Assembly: GCA_964532965.1 (NCBI GenBank)
Contig: CAZHJE010000031.1
Coordinates: 1 to 8,760 of the forward strand
Source of the DNA: CAZHJE01 sp964532965
Lineage (GTDB): Bacteria > Patescibacteriota > WWE3 > UBA101185 > UBA10185
Length of the DNA stretch: 8,760 nt
Direction of reading: 5' to 3'
Part shown: piece after piece, positions 1 through 4,909 of the stretch
How positions within the stretch are numbered: the stretch's first letter is position 1
Layout of the letters: the number at the start of each line of letters is the position of its first letter
Made by a program: the position numbers and the translations under genes
Notes under the pieces: model-generated
What the model saw: only the letters and a program-made list of their open reading frames with translations
Database searches by the model: none
Told to the model about the DNA's origin: nothing

Positions 1-87
1 GACTTCATACTTTGAATTGCTGGGAGTCCGTATACGTACCCAAGCAAGATAGCCAAGAACTACGATGATAACAAGCAGAATAATCAT
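1..87 (-). CDS. Partial membrane-anchored protein (N-terminus only), unknown
   Basis: A reading frame starts at an ATG (complement of 85-87) and runs off the left edge after 29 codons. The visible residues are a hydrophobic helix (about 2-16, rich in I, L and V), then a W-V-R-I-R basic stop-transfer stretch and a polar segment (TPSNSKYE). This is the pattern of a protein with one N-terminal membrane anchor and the rest outside, or of a signal anchor. A GGGGGAA stretch (complement of 96-102) ends about 8 nt before the ATG and could be a Shine-Dalgarno site. A possible -10, TATAGT (complement of 135-140), lies further upstream and overlaps the tspO promoter region, so the two genes would be divergent. 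Unlike most genes here it has no -10 right at the ATG. The family cannot be named from 29 residues. Confidence 0.45.
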   Translation of the reverse strand, partial: MIILLVIIVVLGYLAWVRIRTPSNSKYEV

Positions 88-108
88 GCCAATAGTTCCC
101 CCGTGCTT

Positions 109-137
109 TTGCGCTCTTTGTTAATTCAGTGCATACT
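109..137 (+). promoter_or_regulatory. tspO promoter, leaderless type
   Basis: TTGCGC (109-114), a 17-nt spacer and CATACT (132-137) precede the tspO ATG with only 8 nt between the -10 and the start codon. The predicted transcript therefore starts at or beside the ATG. Confidence 0.5.
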
Positions 138-145
138 ATAACTAG

Positions 146-616
146 ATGAAAAACTTGTCCAAACTTATTGTCTCTATAATTGGCTGTGAATTAGTGGGAT
201 TTCTGGGAACACCTTTTACCATCTCCGCTATCCCTACGTGGTATGCCAGCTTGAATAAACCTTTCTTTGCGCCACCTAATTGGATCTTTGGACCGGTTTG
301 GACCGCACTTTATTTTTTGATGGGAGTGTCTTTTTATCTGATTTGGAAACAAGACGGGCAGGAAAGGAACGTCAAAACGGCGAGATTCTTTTTTTTAGCA
401 CAATTAGTGCTCAACTTTATCTGGTCACCGATTTTCTTTGGATTGCGAGCACCCTTATTGGGATTGATCGTGATTGTAGCGATGTGGGCTTTGATCTTGC
501 TGACGATGATAAAGTTTTATCCGTTATCAAGGACGGCGTTTTATCTGCTTGTGCCGTATCTGCTGTGGGTCAGTTTTGCCACCTTGCTCAATGCGGCGAT
601 TGTGGTGTTGAATTGA
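146..616 (+). CDS. tspO: TspO/MBR family tryptophan-rich sensory protein
   Basis: This 156-residue protein has the usual TspO/MBR length and five hydrophobic helices. Family hallmarks are present: the P-T-W-Y-x-x-L-N-K-P-x-F-x-P-P-N-W-x-F-G-P-V-W block (residues 30-52), the L-N-F-x-W-x-P-x-F-F-G block (89-99) and the C-terminal P-Y-L-L-W-V-x-F-A-T-x-L-N block (137-149). TspO proteins are integral membrane proteins that bind porphyrins and related hydrophobic ligands and are linked to stress signalling and tetrapyrrole handling; the ligand here is not visible. The ATG at 146 is supported by a -10 ending 8 nt upstream and by the helix starting directly after it. The gene stands alone, convergent with the phosphoribosyltransferase gene, and stops with TGA, showing TGA is a stop codon here. 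Confidence 0.95.
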   Translation: MKNLSKLIVSIIGCELVGFLGTPFTISAIPTWYASLNKPFFAPPNWIFGPVWTALYFLMGVSFYLIWKQDGQERNVKTARFFFLAQLVLNFIWSPIFFGLRAPLLGLIVIVAMWALILLTMIKFYPLSRTAFYLLVPYLLWVSFATLLNAAIVVLN

Positions 617-634
617 GAGAATTACCCATTTCGC

Positions 635-672
635 TCTAACTGCATAGCGGATGATGTTAGACGGTGTTTTTT
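635..672 (+). terminator. Possible tspO terminator: weak stem followed by T6
   Basis: TCTAAC (635-640) and GTTAGA (656-661) are a perfect 6-bp inverted repeat with a 15-nt loop, followed after a few bases by TTTTTT (667-672). It lies 18 nt past the tspO stop and overlaps the 3' end of the opposing gene. The stem is short and AT-rich, so the call is tentative. The same bases are part of the boundary repeat described separately. Confidence 0.3.
642..670 (+). repeat. Boundary repeat copy 1 (tspO | phosphoribosyltransferase)
   Basis: GCATAG, five bases, GATG, then TTAGACGGTGTTTT. Positions 654-670 match 1348-1364 at 16 of 17 bases, so the phosphoribosyltransferase module is flanked by direct repeats. 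The GCATAG...GATG part also matches the copy at 8679. The copy covers the last codons of the opposing gene. Confidence 0.5.
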
Positions 673-1256
673 GTAAGTTCAACTTTAATGAGTGATATTA
701 ACTCAATTCCACATTTTTCTTTAAGTAGTTCTCTCGCATTGAAATTAACAACTTCTATAACTGTACAAACAGCTTGTATGTTAATTCCATAAGCTTGTAA
801 AGCATTAATTAGATGTAGTAAACCAAGACCTGATGATACCTCATCCTCGACTATTATTACTTTATCTCCCTTTTCTATACCGTAAAAGTAATGCATTTTT
901 TCATCACGATGTGATTCTGAGTAGGAAAATGCATTTTTATAGTCACCAAATTTCCCAGAAGTAGAGAAATTAAATCTACTACCTCTATGTAGTGCTAATG
1001 CGGTAGCCATAGGTATACCACTTGTTGCTAATCCCAGTATTTTTTCATCATTTTGGTGAGCTGGCAGTTTATCATTTAATATACTTATTACTTTTTTAAG
1101 TACATTTACATCCAGCGTTTTTACCTGACTAACAATGTTATTAGATATTTTAGTTTTTCTATCTGCTTCAAACCTCTCTATCAAACCCAAATTAACTATA
1201 CCGTTTGTCTCATCTGTAAGAATTTTTAAATCTGTGTATTTATCTTTATAGTCCAT
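657..1256 (-). CDS. Orotate phosphoribosyltransferase-like protein (type I PRTase fold)
   Basis: This 199-residue protein carries the type I PRPP-binding motif as V-I-I-V-E-D-E-V-S-S-G-L-G (residues 133-145), with the two acidic residues conserved and Ser in place of the usual Thr. Upstream are a G-L-A-T-S-G-I-P-M-A segment (75-84), matching the region that opens the PRTase core in OPRT-like enzymes, and a Lys-rich mobile-loop region (about 100-120). Known members move a phosphoribosyl group from PRPP to a base; orotate (pyrimidine synthesis) is the best guess, but no other pyr gene is nearby, so salvage of another base or a regulatory role cannot be excluded. The ATG is supported by a perfect TATAAT ending 8 nt upstream. 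The last codons overlap a boundary repeat, suggesting the 3' end was shaped by, or captured with, that repeat. Confidence 0.8.
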   Translation of the reverse strand: MDYKDKYTDLKILTDETNGIVNLGLIERFEADRKTKISNNIVSQVKTLDVNVLKKVISILNDKLPAHQNDEKILGLATSGIPMATALALHRGSRFNFSTSGKFGDYKNAFSYSESHRDEKMHYFYGIEKGDKVIIVEDEVSSGLGLLHLINALQAYGINIQAVCTVIEVVNFNARELLKEKCGIELISLIKVELTKNTV

Positions 1257-1264
1257 ATGTGAGT

Positions 1265-1293
1265 ATTATACCGCACAGCGACTTATGCTAAAA
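1265..1293 (-). promoter_or_regulatory. Phosphoribosyltransferase promoter, leaderless type
   Basis: On the minus strand TATAAT (complement of 1265-1270) is followed by 8 nt and then the ATG (complement of 1254-1256). The -35, TTTTAG at 17-nt spacing (complement of 1288-1293), is poor. No Shine-Dalgarno site is present between the -10 and the start. Confidence 0.65.
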
Positions 1294-1340
1294 CTCATTT
1301 TATACAGTTACGGCAGGTAAAAGTTATTTGGCACTACAAA

Positions 1341-1364
1341 GCAGGGGATGTTAGAAGGTGTTTT
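1341..1364 (+). repeat. Boundary repeat copy 2 (phosphoribosyltransferase | fic)
   Basis: GCAGGGGATGTTAGAAGGTG followed by TTTT. It repeats positions 654-670 with one mismatch and lies about 70 nt upstream of the phosphoribosyltransferase promoter, in the same orientation as the other copies. Confidence 0.5.
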
Positions 1365-1457
1365 CACCCATGCCATTTTCTAGGTTATCAGTCATTAAAT
1401 AGCATCCATGTTTTTTACTGGGATGATAACCAAAAACGCCATGTCACCAGGCGTGGG
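1357..1457. other. Large nested inverted-repeat region upstream of the fic promoter
   Basis: Several inverted repeats are nested here: GGTG/CACC around TTTT (1357-1368); CCCATGCC (1367-1374) with GGCGTGGG (1450-1457, one G-T pair); GGTTATCA (1383-1390) with TGATAACC (1424-1431); CATCC (1403-1407) with GGATG (1421-1425). A competing local hairpin pairs ACGCC (1436-1440) with GGCGT (1450-1454) and excludes the outer stem. Everything ends just before the fic -35 (1466), so it would not be in the predicted leaderless fic mRNA. It could act as folded DNA, bind a regulator, or be part of a small RNA. With the adjoining boundary repeat it may be one long recombination-type site. Confidence 0.5.
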
Positions 1458-1465
1458 GAGTGTTA

Positions 1466-1494
1466 TTGACGATCTCACCACAATGTGACATAAT
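1466..1494 (+). promoter_or_regulatory. fic promoter, leaderless type, near-consensus
   Basis: TTGACG (1466-1471), a 17-nt spacer and CATAAT (1489-1494) form the best sigma70-type promoter in the window. Seven nt separate the -10 from the ATG at 1502. The promoter overlaps the upstream GTG start candidate at 1460, which would therefore not be in the mRNA. Confidence 0.75.
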
Positions 1495-1501
1495 TGGGGA
1501 T

Positions 1502-2596
1502 ATGTCAGATATTTTAAAACATCTATTTCCACCTAATCTAGCTGATATTTACAATCAAAAATTGACTAATCAATTGGCCAACACTGTCGGATCTATACAA
1601 GGTTTAAACCAAATGTCTCGATTATTGCATAATCCTATGTTGTTAATGCGGCCTATATTGGGAAAAGAAGCAGAATCTAGTTCCCAGCTAGAAGGTACAC
1701 AAGCTTCTATTGAAGATGTATATCAGCTAGATATTATGGAGCAGCCAGAGGAGAAAAGAAACGATGCTCTAGAAATAAGAAATTACGAAGACGCCATGTT
1801 AACTGGAATCAAAATTATTAATAATTATGGGTTTACTCCTATGTTAATAAGGGAAATACACAGGACCTTGTTACAGGGGGTTAGAGGACAAAAAAAGCAT
1901 CCAGGTGAGTTCAGAAAGGGGGATGTTTGGGTTGGGGCACTAGGCACTGTTAAAGAAAAAGCAAGATATGTTCCTCCAGATGCTGCACATGTACCAGTAC
2001 TTATGGAAGAACTTCACAAGTTTATTGTTGATAGTGGGGAGTTACATCCTTTACTTGTTTGTGGGATTGTACACCATAGATTTGAGGCCATACACCCTTT
2101 CGAAGATGGAAACGGCAGGACTGGCAGACTGCTCATTTCTTTATATTTGTTAAGTCGTGGTTTGTTGACCTATCCAATCTTATACCCGAGTGGGTTTTTT
2201 GAAAAAAATAGGGATGCTTACTTGAGCGCACTTTCGAATGTTGACACTAGCGAAAATTGGTATGGTTGGTTAATTTATTTTTTAAACGGCATGGAGGTTC
2301 AGGCCACGTTATCTCTCGAGACCGCATTAAGGATAGATTCTTTGTTCAAAGAATCTCGTTCAAAAGTAGAAAATGAAAGGGCAAACCTCAATTTGATAAA
2401 AGTGCTAGAGCATAGTTTTACAAAGCCCTATTTAACAAGTGCTATCATTAATCAATCCTTGAATATACCAAGAACTTCTTGCGATAGGTATCTACAGACT
2501 CTTGCAGAAAAGAGTATTGTTGAGGATATCGGAATAATTAATAGGCAGAGAGTGTATGTAAATGTAAACCTACTTTCGATTCTGAGGGCAATATAG
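1502..2596 (+). CDS. Fic family protein (AMP-transferase type), class II with C-terminal winged helix
   Basis: The 364-residue product has the complete Fic signature H-P-F-E-D-G-N-G-R-T-G-R (residues 198-209), including the catalytic His198, the acidic metal ligand and both Arg/Gly phosphate-binding elements. An N-terminal inhibitory motif of the S/T-x-x-x-E-G/N type is visible as S-S-Q-L-E-G (60-65), with Glu64 as the predicted autoinhibitory residue. This makes it a class II Fic protein that restrains itself and needs no separate antitoxin. Such enzymes usually transfer AMP to Ser, Thr or Tyr of target proteins. Residues about 290-360 (LNLIKVLEHSF... to ...RQRVYVN) look like a winged-helix DNA-binding domain. 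The start is set at the ATG at 1502, because the promoter -10 lies only 7 nt before it; a GTG at 1460 would add 14 residues but lies inside the promoter. The gene ends 6 nt from the convergent VOC gene. Targets are unknown. Confidence 0.92.
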   Translation: MSDILKHLFPPNLADIYNQKLTNQLANTVGSIQGLNQMSRLLHNPMLLMRPILGKEAESSSQLEGTQASIEDVYQLDIMEQPEEKRNDALEIRNYEDAMLTGIKIINNYGFTPMLIREIHRTLLQGVRGQKKHPGEFRKGDVWVGALGTVKEKARYVPPDAAHVPVLMEELHKFIVDSGELHPLLVCGIVHHRFEAIHPFEDGNGRTGRLLISLYLLSRGLLTYPILYPSGFFEKNRDAYLSALSNVDTSENWYGWLIYFLNGMEVQATLSLETALRIDSLFKESRSKVENERANLNLIKVLEHSFTKPYLTSAIINQSLNIPRTSCDRYLQTLAEKSIVEDIGIINRQRVYVNVNLLSILRAI

Positions 2597-2602
2597 ATTA
2601 AC

Positions 2603-3052
2603 CTACTCTTGTCCCCAGTCAAGCAATTCAGTAAATCTAATATAAAACCCAAAAGGATCCTCTATACGAAAATCTTTCCATTTAAATTCGTGATCTTGTA
2701 ACTCCGCTAACTCTCGTACAATGTGATTTTTAAGTTCCGTAGAAATGGAATTATACAAACCTTCTACATCTTCAACAGGAATGGTTATTTCTACACCGTA
2801 GCCCCTTTTTGTGTCATTTGAAAATTGTTTAAAGTATGACTGATCATAAACTCTATCATCACCACCGTAGAAGCTAAGTAGTGTGCTACCTAAGCTATCT
2901 ACACGCGCCATTGTTACATAACCTAGTTCGTTTTTACTTATTTCATCATCAATTATTAGTTTGAAGCCTAGTTTGGAATAGAAGTTTTTTACAATATTTA
3001 AACCTGGAACATGCAGTTCAATAATGAGATTATTGTTTATTCTTTTAACCAT
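2603..3052 (-). CDS. VOC superfamily protein, glyoxalase/bleomycin-resistance type
   Basis: This 149-residue protein has the two beta-alpha-beta-beta-beta halves expected of a vicinal-oxygen-chelate monomer. The first half opens with I-E-L-H-V-P-G-L...V-K-N-F-Y-S-K-L-G-F (residues 11-30), the usual entry motif with His14 where a metal ligand often sits. The second closes with K-D-F-R-I-E-D-P-F-G-F-Y-I-R-F-T-E (126-142), including the typical D-P-x-G turn and a C-terminal Glu142. The closing motif is most like bleomycin-binding resistance proteins, which sequester drug rather than catalyse. A lyase or dioxygenase role is also possible; the sequence alone does not decide. The ATG is supported by an extended -10 six nt upstream. 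It shares its module with the convergent fic gene. Confidence 0.85.
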   Translation of the reverse strand: MVKRINNNLIIELHVPGLNIVKNFYSKLGFKLIIDDEISKNELGYVTMARVDSLGSTLLSFYGGDDRVYDQSYFKQFSNDTKRGYGVEITIPVEDVEGLYNSISTELKNHIVRELAELQDHEFKWKDFRIEDPFGFYIRFTELLDWGQE

Positions 3053-3058
3053 GGGTTG

Positions 3059-3067
3059 ATTATATCA
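3059..3067 (-). promoter_or_regulatory. VOC gene promoter: extended -10, leaderless type
   Basis: The minus strand reads TGATATAAT (complement of 3059-3067), a perfect extended -10 (TGnTATAAT), with six nt to the ATG (complement of 3050-3052). No good -35 is seen, as expected when the extended -10 compensates. Confidence 0.65.
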
Positions 3068-3114
3068 GGTTGATTCGGGCTACATAGGTTCTAATTTTGA
3101 TATGGTGGGGGATA

Positions 3115-3133
3115 CAGTATAGGAATTATACTG
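3115..3133. other. 7-bp inverted repeat CAGTATA-5nt-TATACTG
   Basis: CAGTATA (3115-3121) and TATACTG (3127-3133) are a perfect inverted repeat, followed on the plus strand by a T5 run (3137-3141). Each arm contains TATACT, one per strand, so it resembles a bidirectional -10 or an operator more than a terminator, as no plus-strand gene ends just before it. No start codon lies at the usual 6-8 nt distance on either side. Function unknown. Confidence 0.4.
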
Positions 3134-3151
3134 ATAGTTTTTAGTAAATTG

Positions 3152-3181
3152 CGGTTCGCTAGGCGTGATGAGTTTAGAAAC
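3152..3181 (+). repeat. Boundary repeat copy 3 (VOC gene | frameshifted small gene)
   Basis: CGGTTCGCTAGGCGTGATGA then GTTTAGAAAC. It aligns with the 4187 copy through GGYTCGCTARG...GATG...GAAC, in the same orientation. It ends 4 nt before the stop of the frameshifted gene at 3185. Confidence 0.45.
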
Positions 3182-3184
3182 TTG

Positions 3185-3414
3185 TCACAATAACTTTTCA
3201 TGCATTAAACGATTATCTGAGACATTGGATTTTACTTCTAACCCGACAATATTGTAACCCAGTGCCGCTAAGGTTATTCTCATTTCAGTACGCCTGTTCC
3301 ATGTTTTAACTTTTATTGCTTCAACGTCCTGTGTTTTATTGAAGTTTAATTTATCAATCTTCCATCGAACCAGTTAGGTATATCCATTGCATGTTGAAAA
3401 TGTATCACTTGCAT
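3185..3414 (-). pseudogene. Small gene broken by a 1-nt frameshift (about 76 codons), unknown family
   Basis: On the minus strand an ATG (complement of 3412-3414) opens a frame beginning M-Q-V-I-H-F-Q-H-A-M-D-I-P-N-W-F-D-G that stops after 22 residues (TAA, 3346-3348). In the -1 frame an open stretch (3188-3373) continues with protein-like sequence (...T-Q-D-V-E-A-I-K-V-K-T-W-N-R-R-T-E-M-R...) to a TGA at 3185. Adding one A to the AAA run in the overlap joins them as ...D-G-R-L-I-K-L-N-F-N-K-T..., a 76-residue cytosolic protein. A leaderless-type -10, TATAGA, lies 6 nt before the ATG, which supports a real gene. Three explanations fit: true decay, a homopolymer error in the assembly, or recoding; no classical slippery heptamer is seen. 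The family is not recognised. Confidence 0.6.
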
Positions 3415-3420
3415 AACTAG

Positions 3421-3449
3421 TCTATAGGGGGTTGTTGTTCTATTGTGTA
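3421..3449 (-). promoter_or_regulatory. Promoter of the frameshifted small gene, leaderless type
   Basis: On the minus strand TACACA (complement of 3444-3449), a 17-nt spacer and TATAGA (complement of 3421-3426) are followed by 6 nt and the ATG at 3414. It overlaps the -10 of the divergent gene at 3448-3453, so the two promoters share DNA and may compete or be co-regulated. Confidence 0.45.
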
Positions 3450-3453
3450 TACT
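3448..3453 (+). promoter_or_regulatory. -10 element of the 3461 gene, leaderless type
   Basis: TATACT lies 7 nt before the ATG at 3461. No convincing -35 is seen. The hexamer overlaps the region used by the divergent minus-strand promoter. Confidence 0.6.
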
Positions 3454-3460
3454 ATATCTG

Positions 3461-4099
3461 ATGAAAAATAAACCAACATTGTTTATTGCTTTAATAGCTT
3501 TAGTCTTGATGGGTGCTTTGTTTTGGGTGAACTTTAAGTCCCAAAATACCTCTCCTATAGAAGAGGAATCTAAAACCATTAAGGATCTAGCTGAAGATAC
3601 AGTAACTTCTCCCAAACAAGATCCGACAGAAAATTGGAAAACCCTTACTAATCTAAATCACACATTTAAATATCCTGGTGAGGCGACAGGCGAGGCAAGA
3701 GAAGACGAATCACTTGTATATTTTATGGGGCAGAAGCAAATTGATTCAGGAAGAACCCAAACAGAGTTGTTTGATGGCTACTCTTTTAGAGTCGGAGAAG
3801 TCACCAACGATTCAAATTTATCATTAGAAGAATTCACAGAAATGGAAAGAGAGAATGCTGTGAGTAACTGTACTTCGGAGGATGGTGTTGTCTCAAAAGT
3901 TACATCCGTAGTTATTAGTGAACAGGATGGTTTTCAATATTCTGCTACTGGGTGTTATATTGATTACACAGAGACTATTGTTGTCTACGATAACATCTTT
4001 TACAGAATATCGCAGTCCTATGTTGGAGATATAGAGGACCAAGATAAATACGAGGATATTACTAATCAGATTCTTTCTTCTTTCCAATTTACTGAATAA
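3461..4099 (+). CDS. Membrane-anchored extracytoplasmic protein, PsbP-like ligand-domain style
   Basis: The 212-residue protein begins M-K-N-K followed by a hydrophobic helix (about 7-24), then an acidic, low-complexity linker (28-57) and a globular domain (58-212). The domain opens W-K-T-L-T-N-L-N-H-T-F-K-Y-P (59-72), reminiscent of the W-x-x-Y-x-x-x-x-x-x-F-x-Y-P opening of PsbP/Mog1-like secreted domains common in Patescibacteria; this is resemblance, not a firm assignment. Cys137 and Cys165 could form an external disulfide. There is no lipobox, so the helix is a signal anchor or an uncleaved or cleaved signal peptide. The ATG at 3461 is chosen because a TATACT lies 7 nt before it; an in-frame TTG at 3443 lies upstream of that -10. 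The gene is divergent from the frameshifted small gene. Function unknown. Confidence 0.8.
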   Translation: MKNKPTLFIALIALVLMGALFWVNFKSQNTSPIEEESKTIKDLAEDTVTSPKQDPTENWKTLTNLNHTFKYPGEATGEAREDESLVYFMGQKQIDSGRTQTELFDGYSFRVGEVTNDSNLSLEEFTEMERENAVSNCTSEDGVVSKVTSVVISEQDGFQYSATGCYIDYTETIVVYDNIFYRISQSYVGDIEDQDKYEDITNQILSSFQFTE

Positions 4100-4186
4100 C
4101 CAGCACATAATAATTTTCGAGTCCATTTTGGGATTATCAATATGAATAGGTATTTCTGATTGTTTTGTTGTAGCAGGTTCTGTTTC

Positions 4187-4215
4187 TGGCTCGCTAAGTG
4201 GGATGGTTTTTGAAC
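4187..4215 (+). repeat. Boundary repeat copy 4, near-identical to copy at 5803
   Basis: The core GCTAAGTGGGATGGTTTTTG (4193-4212) plus AAC is identical to 5809-5831. Extending left to TGGCT gives 28 of 29 identical bases with 5803-5831. The repeat contains an in-frame GTG (4198) that creates a false upstream start for the following gene. GCCTAAC, a possible RYYYAAC box, follows at 4226-4232. Confidence 0.85.
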
Positions 4216-4242
4216 TTTATTTTTTGCCTAACTGCCATCTTG

Positions 4243-4248
4243 TATACT
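4243..4248 (+). promoter_or_regulatory. -10 element of the 4255 gene, leaderless type
   Basis: TATACT lies 6 nt before the ATG at 4255 and directly follows a TG. Only a T-rich stretch is found at the -35 position. Confidence 0.6.
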
Positions 4249-4254
4249 AGTAAC

Positions 4255-4713
4255 ATGTTTAACATTTTAAAATCTATATTTCAAAAACCTGCTGTCGAGT
4301 TTGTACCCATATCACAGCTTCCAGACGATTATATCCAACCAGGTGAAGCTGCTCATGTATTTGTCTACGCAAAGGAAAAGCTAGCTGGTTCTAAAGTTGA
4401 ACAACTAGAATCAGAATACTTACTCAAATTGAACAGCGAAACCATAAAAAAGTTTGATGTTTATGAGACTCCTCATGTGAAAAATACATCGACAGGTAGA
4501 TATGAAGAATTTGACAACAGGCTAGTTCATAAAGGGAACTGTCCTGTTTGTGGTAATAGAATGGAGACTGATTTAGTTTATTCTCTCGAGTATAGGGAAG
4601 AATTTGATTCAGGAGATGTTACGAAAGTAAAAAACGCTTGTAGTCTTTTATCTATTCACGCTACCTGTATTAAAAATTATGACATGAGAGATTTTGCTAT
4701 TGCCCCGAAATAG
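4255..4713 (+). CDS. Small cytosolic protein with a possible Cys/His metal site, unknown family
   Basis: This 152-residue protein has no membrane helix or signal peptide. Its middle is polar and charged. The C-terminal third holds N-C-P-V-C-G (Cys96, Cys99), Cys129 and H-A-T-C (His135, Cys138). A CxxC pair followed about 35 residues later by HxxC is the spacing of a small zinc-binding knuckle, so a structural zinc is likely. No catalytic motif is recognised. The ATG at 4255 is preferred over a GTG at 4198 because the promoter -10 (4243-4248) lies between them and because the GTG sits inside a dispersed repeat; the extra residues would form a spurious hydrophobic N-terminus. The gene is alone between two boundary repeats. 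Confidence 0.75.
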   Translation: MFNILKSIFQKPAVEFVPISQLPDDYIQPGEAAHVFVYAKEKLAGSKVEQLESEYLLKLNSETIKKFDVYETPHVKNTSTGRYEEFDNRLVHKGNCPVCGNRMETDLVYSLEYREEFDSGDVTKVKNACSLLSIHATCIKNYDMRDFAIAPK

Positions 4714-4720
4714 GCTTCTA

Positions 4721-4750
4721 TGGTTCCCGCTGGTTGAGATGTTCCTGACT
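4721..4750 (+). repeat. Boundary repeat copy 5 (4255 gene | DUF333 gene)
   Basis: TGGTTCCCGCTGGTTGAGAT then GTTCCTGAC, 8 nt after the stop of the preceding gene. It aligns best with the 6299 copy (TGGYTCCC..TGGTTGASATGTT). GGTTC (4722-4726) can pair with GAACT at 4753-4757 (one G-T pair). Confidence 0.5.
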
Positions 4751-4850
4751 GCGAACTTGACTTAAACCGCATACACATATTGGCGCTAGAACGATTTGTA
4801 CATGCTTAGCTTAACATTCTTAGATATTGACTATTTATTACAAGTGACCC

Positions 4851-4884
4851 GCACCGGTGCTTTTATTATGTCCTGTTGTAACAG
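4851..4884. other. Two palindromes before the DUF333 gene
   Basis: GCACCGGTGC (4851-4860) is a perfect 10-bp palindrome, followed by TTTT. CTGTT-gt-AACAG (4873-4884) is a second one and covers the -35 box TTGTAA (4876-4881). The second is placed where a repressor could block the promoter; the first is too tight to be a good hairpin and also looks like a dimer-binding site. No regulator gene is nearby. Confidence 0.35.
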
Positions 4885-4903
4885 TAAATAGTAAGAGTAT
4901 AAT
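4876..4903 (+). promoter_or_regulatory. DUF333 gene promoter, leaderless type
   Basis: TTGTAA (4876-4881), a 16-nt spacer and a perfect TATAAT (4898-4903), then 6 nt to the ATG at 4910. The 6-nt gap TTCCTT holds no Shine-Dalgarno sequence. Confidence 0.75.
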
Positions 4904-4909
4904 TTCCTT

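Noticed and set aside
280..639. Second plus-strand frame within tspO
   Set aside because: It overlaps the clear TspO reading frame, has no promoter and shows no family features.
1348..1383. Short peptides starting at the conserved ATG inside the boundary repeats (for example M-L-E-G-V-F-T-H at 1348)
   Set aside because: The peptides differ between copies, end quickly and have no good -10 before them; the ATG is part of the repeat pattern.
1460..1501. GTG start extending the Fic protein by 14 residues
   Set aside because: It lies inside the promoter: the -35 is at 1466-1471 and the -10 at 1489-1494, with the ATG at 1502 seven nt later.
3443..3460. TTG start upstream of the 3461 gene
   Set aside because: It overlaps the -10 at 3448-3453 and adds only six residues ahead of a natural M-K-N-K signal-anchor start.
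3893..4218. Minus-strand open frame antisense to the end of the 3461 gene, with a protein-like stretch (E-P-E-T-E-P-A-T-T-K-Q-S-E) at about 4140-4190
   Set aside because: It has no -10 at any start and overlaps a well-supported gene. The non-overlapping part might be a gene relic beside the repeat, but there is too little to claim it.
4198..4254. GTG start adding a hydrophobic N-terminus to the Cys protein
   Set aside because: The GTG lies within the dispersed repeat and upstream of the TATACT at 4243-4248; the ATG at 4255 fits the spacing rule.
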